Shown piece after piece: positions 7,721-15,760 of a stretch of 49,355 nt of DNA (position 1 is its first letter; every line of letters begins with the position of its first letter). A program made the position numbers and the translations under genes. Below the pieces are notes generated by a model. The model did not search any database. It saw nothing but the letters and a program-made list of their open reading frames with translations, and was not told the DNA's origin. Source of the DNA: Phycisphaeraceae bacterium (GTDB lineage: Bacteria > Planctomycetota > Phycisphaerae > Phycisphaerales > UBA1924); contig JAJTGZ010000011.1 of assembly GCA_021299385.1 (NCBI GenBank), forward strand, positions 1 through 49,355, read 5' to 3'.

Positions 7721-9553
7721 TCACCCCATCGCCGGCCCACTCACGAGCTGCGTGCTGGCAATCAGCCGGTACGTCGCCGAGCGTTCCAGCAACTCCGCAT
7801 GCCGGCCCACGTCCTCGATGCGCCCCTGGTTCATCACCACGATCCGGTCGGCGTGCACAACCGTGCTCAGCCGGTGGGCCACGATCAGGCACGTACGCCC
7901 GCGCGAAAACTCCGCCAGGGCCTCGGCGATCTTCTGCTCGCTGTCGGCGTCGATCATGCTCGTCGCCTCGTCGAGGATCAGGATCGACGGGTCCCGCAGC
8001 ACCGCCCGCGCGATGCACAGCCGCTGCCGCTGCCCACCGGACAGCCCCGACCCACCCTCACCCAGCAGCGTGTCGTACCCGTCGGGCTTGGCGAGGATGA
8101 ACTCCTCGGCCCGCGCCTTGCGTGCCGCCGTGCGCACTTGCTCCTCGCTCGCCCCCGCCGTTGCATAAGCAATATTCTCAGCGATCGTCCCCGTAAAGAG
8201 CGCAGCGTCCTGCGTCACCACCCCAATCTGCGCCCGCAGCGACCCGATGCTCACCCGCGCGATATCCACGCCGTCGATCAAAATCGTCCCCGCGTCCGGC
8301 TCAAACAACCTCGGCAGCAGCGACAGCAGCGTCGTCTTCCCGCACCCGTTGGGCCCCACAATCGCCACCGTCTCCCCGTGGCGGATATGCAGCGATGCCC
8401 CGTCCAGTGCCGGGTGGTCGGTGTTTGGGTAACGCAGCACCACCCCCTTGAACTCGATACTGCTGGTGTGCCTGGCCAGCGGCGGCAGCGTTGCGTCCTG
8501 CCCAGGCTCCAGCGGCGCTTGCTCCAACTCCCGCAGCCGGCCCGCCGCCGCCCCGGCTACCTGCAACTCGTTGTACAAACCCGTCAACGGCTTGAAGCAC
8601 GCCGCCGCCACCCCCAGGCTCGCCAGTGTCAGGATGAACTGACCCGGGTCCAACCGCCCGTCGATGATCGCCTTGGCCGGGATGATCGCCATCGTCCCCA
8701 GCACAATGATCCCCACGGCCTCCACCAGCGGGCTTGACAGCGACCGCGCCGAACGAACCTTCAGATCATGGTGCAAAAACTCATCGACCGCCTCCGCAAA
8801 CCGCGCGTCCTCGCGCGGCTCTGCGCTGCTCGTCTTGACCACACGCAACTGCCCGATCGCCTCGTTGCTCACACGCTGCGTCTTCCCGTAGGCCTCCAGG
8901 CTCTTGCGCGACGCCCGCCGAACCTTCGTCCCGAGTTTCTTGATCACCACACCCAGCAGCAGCCCGACGGCCAGACCACCCGCCGCCAGACGCCAGTCCG
9001 TCCAGAACGCAACACCCAACGCCGCCACACCCCTCAAAATCTGCCCCACGGCCTTGCTGATGATCCCGATAAACCCACCCCACAACTGCCACGTATCAAA
9101 GATCACACGCGAGACCAGCGCACTGGGCCCCTCGGTCAGTGCACGACGCAACGGCATCCGGATCACATGCCCAAAGACCCGCTTGCGGATATCCGCCACC
9201 GTCCGCGAGGCGATCGTGTACGAAAGGTAACTGTGCAGAAAGTTCGCACCCGCCCCGAAGATCGTCAAAAAACCCAGCGCGATCATCACCCACAGCACAG
9301 CCTCATAACGCCCCGTCGGCAACTGCGCGATCCACCCCGCTGGGATGATGTGGTAAGCCTTGTTGTTGAGATCGTTGGCAAACCCCGGCAAATCCTTCCC
9401 CCCCGTCGGGCTCAGGATGTTGCTCAGCACCGGCCCGGTCGCCGCCAGGCCAGCCCCCAACCCGCCAGCCGACAGCAACGCCGCAACCATCGCCAGCATC
9501 AGCGCACCGCGATACTTGAGCATGTCCCCGGCATAATGCCAGATGTTTCGCAT
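7721..9553 (-). CDS. ABC exporter, fused permease-ATPase (MsbA-like)
   Basis: The 610-residue half-transporter exports lipids or other hydrophobic substrates as a dimer in the inner membrane. The N-terminal half holds six membrane helices of the exporter fold (starting RGALMLAMVAALLSAGGLGAGL). The C-terminal half is an ATPase with Walker A GPNGCGKTT (about 395), Q-loop, signature LSGGQRQRL (about 503), Walker B ILILDEATSMID and the switch histidine in VAHRLS. All catalytic residues are present. The start is taken at ATG 9553 (MRNIWHYAGDM); the residues from an upstream ATG at 9583 look spurious. Nearby LPS-type genes make lipid A or glycolipid flipping plausible, but the substrate is not shown. 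Confidence 0.9.
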   Translation of the reverse strand: MRNIWHYAGDMLKYRGALMLAMVAALLSAGGLGAGLAATGPVLSNILSPTGGKDLPGFANDLNNKAYHIIPAGWIAQLPTGRYEAVLWVMIALGFLTIFGAGANFLHSYLSYTIASRTVADIRKRVFGHVIRMPLRRALTEGPSALVSRVIFDTWQLWGGFIGIISKAVGQILRGVAALGVAFWTDWRLAAGGLAVGLLLGVVIKKLGTKVRRASRKSLEAYGKTQRVSNEAIGQLRVVKTSSAEPREDARFAEAVDEFLHHDLKVRSARSLSSPLVEAVGIIVLGTMAIIPAKAIIDGRLDPGQFILTLASLGVAAACFKPLTGLYNELQVAGAAAGRLRELEQAPLEPGQDATLPPLARHTSSIEFKGVVLRYPNTDHPALDGASLHIRHGETVAIVGPNGCGKTTLLSLLPRLFEPDAGTILIDGVDIARVSIGSLRAQIGVVTQDAALFTGTIAENIAYATAGASEEQVRTAARKARAEEFILAKPDGYDTLLGEGGSGLSGGQRQRLCIARAVLRDPSILILDEATSMIDADSEQKIAEALAEFSRGRTCLIVAHRLSTVVHADRIVVMNQGRIEDVGRHAELLERSATYRLIASTQLVSGPAMG

Positions 9554-9596
9554 ACTCGATTGAAGGGACGCCCCGGCCCACAAGCAAATCTACCTC

Positions 9597-9626
9597 TTGG
9601 GCACCAAACCCACCTCGGCATAACCT
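9597..9626 (+). promoter_or_regulatory. promoter giving a leaderless rluB mRNA
   Basis: TAACCT at 9621-9626 ends 5 nt before the GTG start at 9632, and TTGGGC at 9597-9602 lies 18 bp further upstream. There is no Shine-Dalgarno sequence. Confidence 0.5.
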
Positions 9627-9631
9627 CCACC

Positions 9632-10786
9632 GTGAAACGCATCAAACGCCCGATCAACAAACTCCCCACCGCGACGACCCGCCCCAAGCCCGTCGCAGGG
9701 TGGTCCGACAAAGCCGAAACCCCCGCCGACACGCAAACCCTCCCCACCCGCCCCAGCCCACACCCCTTCGGCCCTGAGCCGCACGCCCAGCCTATCCAAC
9801 TCGGCGATGAGCCAGAAAAGTTCGACCCCGGCGCCGGCACACGCCCGGTCCGCCCCCCCCGCGCACCGCACCGCAACGCCCAAGAGGACGCCGAAACCGA
9901 CGCCCCGCCCATCAAGGTCCGCCTCCAGCGTTTCATGGCCGACAGCGGCGTCGCCTCCCGCCGGTTCTGCGAGGGGATGATCGAAGCCGGCAAGGTCGAG
10001 GTCAACGGACGCATCGTCCGCGAACTGCCGATCTTCATCGACCCCACCGCCGACCGCGTCGTCGCCGACGGGCACGAACTGCCCAGGCTCAAGCCCCGCC
10101 GTGGCAGCAGTGGGGGGCGCGGCAAGCCCGACGGCCCAGCACGCAAGGTCTATCTCCTCGTCCACAAGCCCGAGCGCGTCCTCACGGCTATCGGCGACCC
10201 AGGCGGCAGGCTCACCCTCGCCGACCTCGTCCAACACCCCGGCAACGTCCGACTCTTCCCCGTCGGACGCCTTGACTACGACGCACGCGGCCTCGTCCTG
10301 CTCACCAACGACGGCCAACTCGCCAACCGCCTCACACACCCACGCTTCGGCGTCCCCAGAGTCTTCGAGGCACACGTCAAGGGCCTTTACCCCGCCAACC
10401 TCCTACCCGACCTCGAACGCGGCCTCAATATCAAAGCCCAACGCGCAGCCGGCCAAGCAGGCAAACGCGCCGGCACGATCAGACTCGAAATCGCCGGCGT
10501 CAAGAAGCCCGACAAAGTCGAGGTCCGCCGGGTGAACAAGGCCGTGCGCGAGGAACTGATCCAAAGCCGGGGCGTGCAGCCGGGGAGCAAAACGGTCCTC
10601 CGCGTAACCCTCACCGGCCCCCTGCACGTGCCGATGCAAGAGTTGTTCTTAGAAGCGGGCGTGATGGTGGTCCGGTTGACACAAGTCGGGCTTGGGCCTT
10701 TGCAACTCCTCGACGTCCGCCCAGGCCAGTGGCGCGAACTCGACCGCCACGAAATTAACTCTCTTAGGCGCGCTGGGAAGGCGTAA
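9632..10786 (+). CDS. rluB: 23S rRNA pseudouridine synthase, RsuA/RluB type
   Basis: The 384-residue enzyme isomerises a uridine in rRNA to pseudouridine. After a Pro-rich basic N-terminal region (1-90), an S4 RNA-binding domain begins at IKVRLQRFMADSGVASRRFCEGMIEAG. The catalytic domain has the family motif GRLDYDARGLVLLTNDG, with catalytic Asp at about 215, and ends with LTQVGLGPLQL. The motif places it in the RsuA/RluB/RluE/RluF group; RluB is the closest guess. The reading frame runs far upstream through the ABC gene on the other strand, but that part is shadow. The GTG at 9632 is chosen from a TAACCT box 5 nt before it. Confidence 0.88.
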   Translation: MKRIKRPINKLPTATTRPKPVAGWSDKAETPADTQTLPTRPSPHPFGPEPHAQPIQLGDEPEKFDPGAGTRPVRPPRAPHRNAQEDAETDAPPIKVRLQRFMADSGVASRRFCEGMIEAGKVEVNGRIVRELPIFIDPTADRVVADGHELPRLKPRRGSSGGRGKPDGPARKVYLLVHKPERVLTAIGDPGGRLTLADLVQHPGNVRLFPVGRLDYDARGLVLLTNDGQLANRLTHPRFGVPRVFEAHVKGLYPANLLPDLERGLNIKAQRAAGQAGKRAGTIRLEIAGVKKPDKVEVRRVNKAVREELIQSRGVQPGSKTVLRVTLTGPLHVPMQELFLEAGVMVVRLTQVGLGPLQLLDVRPGQWRELDRHEINSLRRAGKA

Positions 10787-10795
10787 AGAAACTTT

Positions 10796-10885
10796 ACTCC
10801 AGAGGCCCAGAGGACCCAGAGGGGTAGTCACTCAGAGGACGGAGGTATGGAGTAGAAATACAGAGAAGAGGTTTCGGAAAGACAG
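10796..10885 (+). repeat. dispersed element family G, copy 1
   Basis: The element begins ACTCCAGAGGCCCAGAGG, continues with CACTCAGAGGACGGAGG and then TATGGAGTAGAAATACAGAG. A 46-nt block (10829-10874) recurs exactly and inverted at 11193-11238. Other members are at 21940-22020, 23076-23142, 28596-28680 and 46524-46608. All are intergenic. Confidence 0.8.
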
Positions 10886-11140
10886 GTGCTTTGAGGTGGT
10901 TGATTAGGGTGGTTTGGTGCATTTGGGTCTTCGGGCGATTGTCCGCCTCTGTGCAGACTACAGAGTTGCGATTCAATCGTGCGGCCGCTTCATCAACGTA
11001 GTCAACCAGCCCGACCACCACCACTCCGGCGCTCCTCGCCCAGCAACCAATCCTCAGCAACCAATTTAAATGACAACCCCACCACCACCCACCAGATATC
11101 TCCAATCTGTCTTTACCTATCCTCCCCCTCTGCATTTCTT
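10886..11140. other. spacer enclosed by two inverted family G elements
   Basis: No supported gene is seen here. The stretch is less GC-rich than its surroundings (for example CAACCAATTTAAATGACAAC at 11057-11076) and no coding bias is visible in any frame. Its main property is that it is bracketed by a perfect 46-nt inverted repeat, so the whole block 10829-11238 could fold as a long stem or behave as one mobile unit. Confidence 0.5.
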
Positions 11141-11239
11141 ACTCTGGGCCCTCAGGGCCTCTGGAGTAAAACTCATCTGTCTTGCCTTTCCAAAACCTCT
11201 TCTCTGTATTTCTACTCCATACCTCCGTCCTCTGAGTGC
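11141..11239 (-). repeat. dispersed element family G, copy 2 (inverted)
   Basis: This is the inverted partner of the copy at 10796. Read on the minus strand, the CTCAGAGGACGGAGG module comes first and the ACTCCAGAGGCCCTGAGG module second, the opposite order from copy 1, so the family appears to be built from two exchangeable modules. Confidence 0.8.
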
Positions 11240-11273
11240 CCCCCCAGTTGCCGGTGTAAACCCAAAACCTGCC

Positions 11274-11279
11274 TACCCT
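11274..11279 (+). promoter_or_regulatory. -10 box for a leaderless tpiA mRNA
   Basis: TACCCT ends 5 nt before the ATG at 11285. TTGCCG at 11248-11253 is a possible -35 with a long 20-bp spacer. There is no Shine-Dalgarno sequence. Confidence 0.45.
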
Positions 11280-11284
11280 CCTGC

Positions 11285-12076
11285 ATGCGCAACCCGATCA
11301 TCGGCGGCAACTGGAAGATGAACACCGACAAGGCCTCCGCCGTCGCCCTCGCCCGCGGCGTCCTCTCCGCCGCCGCCGCCAGCCCGGGGCCGGAGGTTGT
11401 CGTCTTCCCACCCTTCCCATACCTGCTGCCCGTCAAAGAGGCCCTCTCACACCCGACCATCGGCGGGCGCACCGTCGCCGTCGGGGCCCAAGATGTCTAC
11501 CACGCCGACCGCGGCGCATTCACCGGCGAGGTCTCACCCCTGATGCTCCGAGACTGCGGCTGCACATGGGCACTCGTCGGCCACTCTGAACGCCGGCACA
11601 TCCTGCACGAGGGGGACGACAACATCAACCTCAAGTTGCGATCGGCCCTCCACGCCGGCCTCTCCGTCATCCTCTGCGTCGGCGAGTCCCTCCACCAGCG
11701 CGACGTCGGCGAGACCAACCACGTCAACGAGAAGCAAACCCGCCTGGGCCTCCGCGAGGTCAAGGCCGAGGAGATCGACCGCGTCGTCATCGCCTACGAA
11801 CCTGTCTGGGCCATCGGCACGGGCAAAACGGCCACGCCCGACGACGCCCAGGACGCACACGAGCACATCCGCCGAGTCGTCGCCGATATCTTCGGCCGCG
11901 ACGCCGCCGAACGCATCCGCATCCAATACGGCGGCTCGATGAACCCATCCAACGCCGCCGAACTCATGGCCATGCCCGACATCGACGGCGGCCTCATCGG
12001 CGGCGCAAGCCTCAAGCCCGAGGACTTCGGCAAGATCATCGCCGCAGCTGCTGCCGCCGCACGGGTACTGGGGTAA
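11285..12076 (+). CDS. tpiA: triosephosphate isomerase
   Basis: This glycolytic enzyme interconverts dihydroxyacetone phosphate and glyceraldehyde 3-phosphate. The 263-residue length is normal. The N-terminal GGNWKMN carries the catalytic lysine (about 11). GHSERR includes the region of the catalytic histidine, AYEPVWAIGTGK contains the catalytic glutamate and start of loop 6, and the phosphate-binding IQYGGS and GGLIGGASL follow. The frame is open further upstream, but the family start and the TACCCT box fix the ATG at 11285. GAPDH is also in this window (45032) but separately. Confidence 0.97.
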   Translation: MRNPIIGGNWKMNTDKASAVALARGVLSAAAASPGPEVVVFPPFPYLLPVKEALSHPTIGGRTVAVGAQDVYHADRGAFTGEVSPLMLRDCGCTWALVGHSERRHILHEGDDNINLKLRSALHAGLSVILCVGESLHQRDVGETNHVNEKQTRLGLREVKAEEIDRVVIAYEPVWAIGTGKTATPDDAQDAHEHIRRVVADIFGRDAAERIRIQYGGSMNPSNAAELMAMPDIDGGLIGGASLKPEDFGKIIAAAAAAARVLG

Positions 12077-12082
12077 ATCGCT

Positions 12083-12127
12083 CTGGGTACCCCGTCTTGG
12101 GTACCCCGGACCTCCGGGCCGGGCGTT
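12083..12127. repeat. palindromic repeat family E, two units
   Basis: Two GGGTACCCCG units follow tpiA; the second continues GGACCTCCGGGCC and forms a CCGGA/TCCGG stem. A GTTTTG run follows at about 12125, so it may act as a weak terminator for tpiA. Confidence 0.6.
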
Positions 12128-12203
12128 TTGTGTACTCAGATAGCCGGGGCGGGTAGGTGGTAGAAGGACGCCCGCCCCGCAGGTTCGGGTTACCCCAAAG
12201 CCC

Positions 12204-12983
12204 TTACCCCAGCGGATCCACCCTCGGCACCGCGCTCCCGTGCCCGCGCACGATCTCGCCCAGTTGCCGCCAAAGTTTCAACCTCTCCCCCTTCCCCCCC
12301 GACTCAACCGTCGCGATGAACCGAGCGATCAGCCCGCGCCGGATCGGCACGCCACACCCGATCGGCTCGATCGCCAGCATCGCCATCGATCGCAACCACC
12401 GCCTGCGCCCACCCCGCCGAATCGCCACGCAATCAATCATCGCGATGCACGCCACCTCGGCATCCGTGCTCGTAACGATCAGGTTCGACGGCTTCGGGTC
12501 CCGGTTGACAACCCCCGCGTGCCGAAGCGATGTAAAGTAGTGTGCCAGCTCGCGCGCCAGCGCGTGCTGCGTGCGCGTCGGCAAGTCCGCCGAGGCCAGG
12601 TGCGCTAGCGCCGACCGCCCCGGCAACCTCTGCATGATGAGCCAGCGTTCGCGCGTGCGCCCCTTGCCCTGGTCGATGATCGCCAGGCAGTGTGCCGTCG
12701 GGATGCCCAGGTCAATGAGCCTCTGGCTCCCCCGCCAGTGCCGCTCGGCACGCGAGGCGTGCACAAACGCTTTCACCGCGTCGGCACGCGAGCGGAGCGT
12801 CCACCGTTTGAGCACCACCGCCTGCCCGAGCAACTCGGCAAAGTAGACCGCCGTGCCCCCCTCGGCCTTGACGAGCCTCGCGGCAGCCAGGTCCAGCCCG
12901 GCCAGGGCCTCACCCCAGTCGCCAAGCCCCCGCCCTGGCCCCGGCTCGGCACGCCTTGTGATAAAGTCGTCACGCACATTCAC
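12204..12983 (-). CDS. lipopolysaccharide kinase (WaaP/Kdo kinase)-like protein
   Basis: The 259-residue protein has a protein-kinase-like fold typical of heptose/Kdo kinases that phosphorylate the LPS inner core at the cytoplasmic face. An N-lobe lysine candidate lies in AVVLKRWTLRSRADAVKAF. The hinge region is RERWLIMQRLPG, and the catalytic loop reads NRDPKPSNLIV at about 157-168, followed by AMIDCVAIRRG in place of DFG. The catalytic Asp and Asn are kept, but the usual preceding His is Asn. An LPS-core-type glycosyltransferase lies at 13534, which supports an envelope role. Start GTG has TATCGT 7 nt upstream and no Shine-Dalgarno. A small-molecule or protein kinase is the alternative. Confidence 0.72.
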   Translation of the reverse strand: MNVRDDFITRRAEPGPGRGLGDWGEALAGLDLAAARLVKAEGGTAVYFAELLGQAVVLKRWTLRSRADAVKAFVHASRAERHWRGSQRLIDLGIPTAHCLAIIDQGKGRTRERWLIMQRLPGRSALAHLASADLPTRTQHALARELAHYFTSLRHAGVVNRDPKPSNLIVTSTDAEVACIAMIDCVAIRRGGRRRWLRSMAMLAIEPIGCGVPIRRGLIARFIATVESGGKGERLKLWRQLGEIVRGHGSAVPRVDPLG

Positions 12984-13129
12984 CGCCGCGACGATAGCGG
13001 CATCGATGGTCGAAGGTGGGCAATGGGCGCGGCTACCAAGCCCTCGGTTTAGCCCTGGATATGCTTAAACCACCCATCCCCAAAGCGTTCCTGACACATG
13101 AGCGAAACTCGGGATACAGCAGTCTCCCA

Positions 13130-13459
13130 ATGACCGCCCCCTCCACAAAGAAGAAGCGGTGGCTTGCAGCGACACTCGCCATGATGCTCCTCATGGCAAC
13201 TGTGGCCATTCTTAACCCAGTACTTGCAGGAGGCATCGACAATTCGGGTTTTCCAGGGTGCATAGAGCTTCTGGTAGCGGCCTGGGCCCTTATGTGGGGC
13301 TTTTTTGCCGCCTGGGGCCTCTTCATCAAGCCGGGGCCCACAGTCCGGCGGGCCACGGATGAGTCTTGGGTTACTGTGGTCGTCTTTGGCATGGGCACCT
13401 TTGTGCTCTGGGTGCTCCTGTGGTACGTGGTATGGATCTTGTTGGCTCTACTACGTTGA
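13130..13459 (+). CDS. small hypothetical membrane protein
   Basis: The 109-residue protein starts MTAPSTKKKRW and has three hydrophobic helices: about 11-30 (LAATLAMMLLMATVAIL), 42-62 (IELLVAAWALMWGFFAAWGLF) and 82-106 (VVVFGMGTFVLWVLLWYVVW). Orientation by the positive-inside rule puts the N-terminus in the cytoplasm. Codon choice is less GC3-biased than in neighbours, which may mean recent arrival or weak expression. An 11-codon ORF (13098-13133) ends in an ATGA overlap with this start. Longer in-frame starts at 13016 and 13061 exist. I do not recognise a family. Confidence 0.55.
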   Translation: MTAPSTKKKRWLAATLAMMLLMATVAILNPVLAGGIDNSGFPGCIELLVAAWALMWGFFAAWGLFIKPGPTVRRATDESWVTVVVFGMGTFVLWVLLWYVVWILLALLR

Positions 13460-13521
13460 GCGGAACCGTCCCCGGCCCCCAGTCCTCTTGCACCGGTTGG
13501 AACTTCCCCCCGCCCCGCCGA

Positions 13522-13527
13522 TAGACT
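13522..13527 (+). promoter_or_regulatory. -10 box for a leaderless glycosyltransferase mRNA
   Basis: TAGACT ends 6 nt before the GTG at 13534. TTGGAA at 13497-13502 is a possible -35 with a 19-bp spacer. Confidence 0.45.
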
Positions 13528-13533
13528 CCACCC

Positions 13534-14328
13534 GTGCACCAACCCCCGCCCGACAGCACGCCGCTGGACCTCTCTGTCGCCATCGTCTGCAAAAGCAACG
13601 AGCCGACGATCACCCGCACGCTCCAATCCGTCCAAGGCCTGGCCAGCGAGATCGTTGCCGTTGATTCCGGCTCCACCGACGGCACCATCGACATCCTCCG
13701 CTCCTTTGGCGCACGCGTCGAGCACTCACCCTGGCTCGGGCACGTCCGCACCAAGCAACTCGCCCTGGACCACTGCACACGCACCTGGGTCCTCGCACTC
13801 GACAGCGACGAGAGCCTCGAACCCCCCCTGCAATCCGCCATCCGCTCCGCCCTCACCACGCCCACCCCCCACACCCACGGCTACCAACTCAACCGCAAAG
13901 TCTTCTACAACGGACGCTTCCTCAACTACGCCTGGCAGCCCGAACTCCGCCTCCGCCTCGTCCGCAAAGGCGCCGCCAAGTGGGCTGGCATCGACCCCCA
14001 CGACGGCATGGTCATGGCCAACGGCACCCAACCCGCACGCCTCACCGGCGACATCCGCCACGACTCCTTCAACACCTTCGAAGAGCAACTCCGCAAGCAG
14101 GTCACCTACGCCAGGCTCGGCGCCGCCGAGCTGGTCGCACGCGGCCACCGCGGCAGCCCGCTCCGCCTGGTCACCTCACCCATCGGCGCGCTCGCCAAGC
14201 AACTGATCCTCAAGCAAGCCTGGCGCGACGGCTGGCCCGGCTGGCTCGCCGCCGGCTCCGCCGCCGCGCAGGCAATGATGAAGCACATGCTCATCATCGA
14301 GCAGGCCCGCAAGCAAAACATGCATTGA
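13534..14328 (+). CDS. GT2 family glycosyltransferase, LPS core (WaaE/KdtX) type
   Basis: The 264-residue cytoplasmic or membrane-associated enzyme transfers a sugar from a nucleotide donor, probably to LPS core. The GT-A fold begins at LSVAIVCKSNEPTITRTLQSV. The nucleotide-binding Asp is in VAVDSGSTDGT and the metal-binding motif is LALDSDESL. The region DPHDGMV with GDIRHDSF is typical of the WaaE/KdtX subgroup. The C-terminal part has a hydrophobic segment. The start is the GTG at 13534, with TAGACT 6 nt upstream and no Shine-Dalgarno. The LPS-kinase-like gene nearby supports an envelope role. Confidence 0.85.
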   Translation: MHQPPPDSTPLDLSVAIVCKSNEPTITRTLQSVQGLASEIVAVDSGSTDGTIDILRSFGARVEHSPWLGHVRTKQLALDHCTRTWVLALDSDESLEPPLQSAIRSALTTPTPHTHGYQLNRKVFYNGRFLNYAWQPELRLRLVRKGAAKWAGIDPHDGMVMANGTQPARLTGDIRHDSFNTFEEQLRKQVTYARLGAAELVARGHRGSPLRLVTSPIGALAKQLILKQAWRDGWPGWLAAGSAAAQAMMKHMLIIEQARKQNMH

Positions 14329-14376
14329 TCCAGCCCGCGTCTGCCCCGAATACAACCCCTGCCACCGCGGTCATCC

Positions 14377-15132
14377 TTACGCACGGTTAAGCGTGGCAAA
14401 GTCGGCAGGCGCGGGCAGGTCCTTGAGGTTGGCCAGGCCAAAGGCCTCAAGAAACTGGCGCGTGGTGCCATACAGCATCGGACGCCCGAGTTCCTCTGCC
14501 CGGCCGACGATGGTGATCAGCCGGCGCTCCAAAAGCGAGCGCAAGACCTCGCCACAAGCCACCCCACGGATGGCCTCCAGTTTGGCCCGCGTGATCGGCT
14601 GTTTGTACGCGATGATCGCGAGCGTCTCGACGGCGGCCTTCGAGAGCCGCCCGGCGGCCTGCGTCCCGTGGAAGGCGTCCAGAGCCTTGCGGTGGTGCGA
14701 AAGGATCATCACTCGATAACTGCCGGCGAGTTTCTCGATCCGGAACTGCCGGCTGGACTGGGCGTACTGCTCGTTGAGCAACGCGACGGCCTGCTCGATG
14801 AGTGCAACCGGGTCGTGCAAGGCTTTGTTCTTCCGTGGGCGCTTGGGCTTGGGTGTGCAAGCCTCCGTACTCGGAGGTTGGGTTGTGGTGATCGCATCGC
14901 CGTCCTCAAGCAGAGGCTGCTCGGGCGTGATCAGGCCAAGGGCCTGGCCAAGTTTCGTCGGCGGCACCGGCCGCGGGCTGCTGATCAGCAAAGCCTCAAC
15001 CTGCTGCGCGAGCGCGGCGATGTCGGGCTGCGCGCCCTCAATCGGCACCCGCACAGCCTCAGCCGGCGCGAGATCGGCAATCGTGGCAGTGTGGTCGGCT
15101 GGTGTCGTCGAGAGGGTTGGGCTGGCTTCCAT
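14377..15132 (-). CDS. scpB: segregation and condensation protein B
   Basis: ScpB is the winged-helix kleisin partner that, with ScpA and SMC, forms the condensin that compacts and segregates the chromosome. The 251-residue protein has the characteristic second winged-helix motif LSKAAVETLAIIAYKQPITRAKLEAIRGV, then LRSLLERRLITIVGRAEELGRPMLYGTTRQFLEAFGL. The N-terminal 55 residues are variable. There is an internal extension rich in Thr/Pro/Lys between about 75 and 100. The ATG at 15132 is chosen; upstream frame is repeat-derived. A TTTTACACTC box lies about 20 nt before it. scpA is not adjacent in this window. Confidence 0.92.
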   Translation of the reverse strand: MEASPTLSTTPADHTATIADLAPAEAVRVPIEGAQPDIAALAQQVEALLISSPRPVPPTKLGQALGLITPEQPLLEDGDAITTTQPPSTEACTPKPKRPRKNKALHDPVALIEQAVALLNEQYAQSSRQFRIEKLAGSYRVMILSHHRKALDAFHGTQAAGRLSKAAVETLAIIAYKQPITRAKLEAIRGVACGEVLRSLLERRLITIVGRAEELGRPMLYGTTRQFLEAFGLANLKDLPAPADFATLNRA

Positions 15133-15246
15133 GCCTTGGCTCGCTGGGAGTGTAAAAGAGCGGTGCGTCGAGGATATTTTACGCAGGTGGGTGGCTTGCT
15201 GCTCGCGTCGTTGACGGCAGTGGGCTGTCGGTTGTAACTGACAGCC

Positions 15247-15334
15247 GGCGGGTAGATCGCCTCTCCGAGCCGATCCGGGCGGGTAGATCGGCTCTCCGAG
15301 CCGATCCGGGTACCCCGGCTCTCCGAGCCGGGCG
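15247..15334. repeat. palindromic repeat family D, three tandem units
   Basis: Three units each carry a CGGCTC-TCC-GAGCCG hairpin (the first has one mismatch); the second forms a 9-bp stem GATCGGCTC/GAGCCGATC. A single further unit is at 28560-28593. The TCC loop is the same as in family F, although stem sequences differ. Confidence 0.7.
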
Positions 15335-15449
15335 TCTCTGTGATCGCCCGCCGTCATGGTGTCAGAACCCCACCCCCACCCCCCACAACGTTCAGGCTAC
15401 GGGTTCATAGAACGTTGCGACGGTCATCGTCGTGCCGCGCTCGCTTTCC

Positions 15450-15612
15450 CTGCCGGTGTATGCTTGCTCCACTGGCGTCGGCAGACGCAGCAACGACAGC
15501 AGCCAAGCATGCCCGGCAGCAAGGGTGCAATCTTCGTGCCGGGGCAGTCGGGGGGCAGGCCCGCAGCAGGGCCTGGTCCAAGCACGCGGGCCATCGGCAA
15601 GTCCCTTGCCGA
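15450..15612 (+). ncRNA. candidate structured RNA: three consecutive strong hairpins
   Basis: The spacer between scpB and the E2 gene holds no convincing reading frame but has three stable stem-loops in a row. The first is nested: CTGCCGG (15450-15456) pairs with CCGGCAG (15513-15519), ATGCTTG (15460-15466) with CAAGCAT (15504-15510), and GCGTC with GACGC around loop GGCA (15475-15488). The second is AGGCCC/GGGCCT (15557-15574). The third is TCGGCAAG/CTTGCCGA (15594-15612). It could be an independent small RNA or the long leader of the E2 mRNA. It does not contain the conserved core of SRP RNA, RNase P RNA or tmRNA. Structure is seen; function and transcription are inference. Confidence 0.3.
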
Positions 15613-15760
15613 CAAGGCCGTCAAGGGTGGTTGATACCCTTGGTTGCTCGTCGGGGGTGTGGGGGGTGTGTTGGCCTTGGTCCCGGTCTTTGCATACAAG
15701 TCCCCTCGCTTCGTCAACGATTAACAGCGCATCTGCAAGCAACTTTATGAGGCCCCGTTC

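Noticed and set aside
8768-9631. Upstream half of a long plus-strand frame continuous with rluB
   Set aside because: It lies opposite the ABC exporter gene, is Arg/Pro/His-rich as expected for the reverse of GC-rich coding DNA, and the rluB homology starts only after 9632.
15450-15560. Possible SRP (4.5S) RNA
   Set aside because: AGCAGCCAAGC and a long hairpin are suggestive, but the conserved symmetric loop and GGAA tetraloop are absent.
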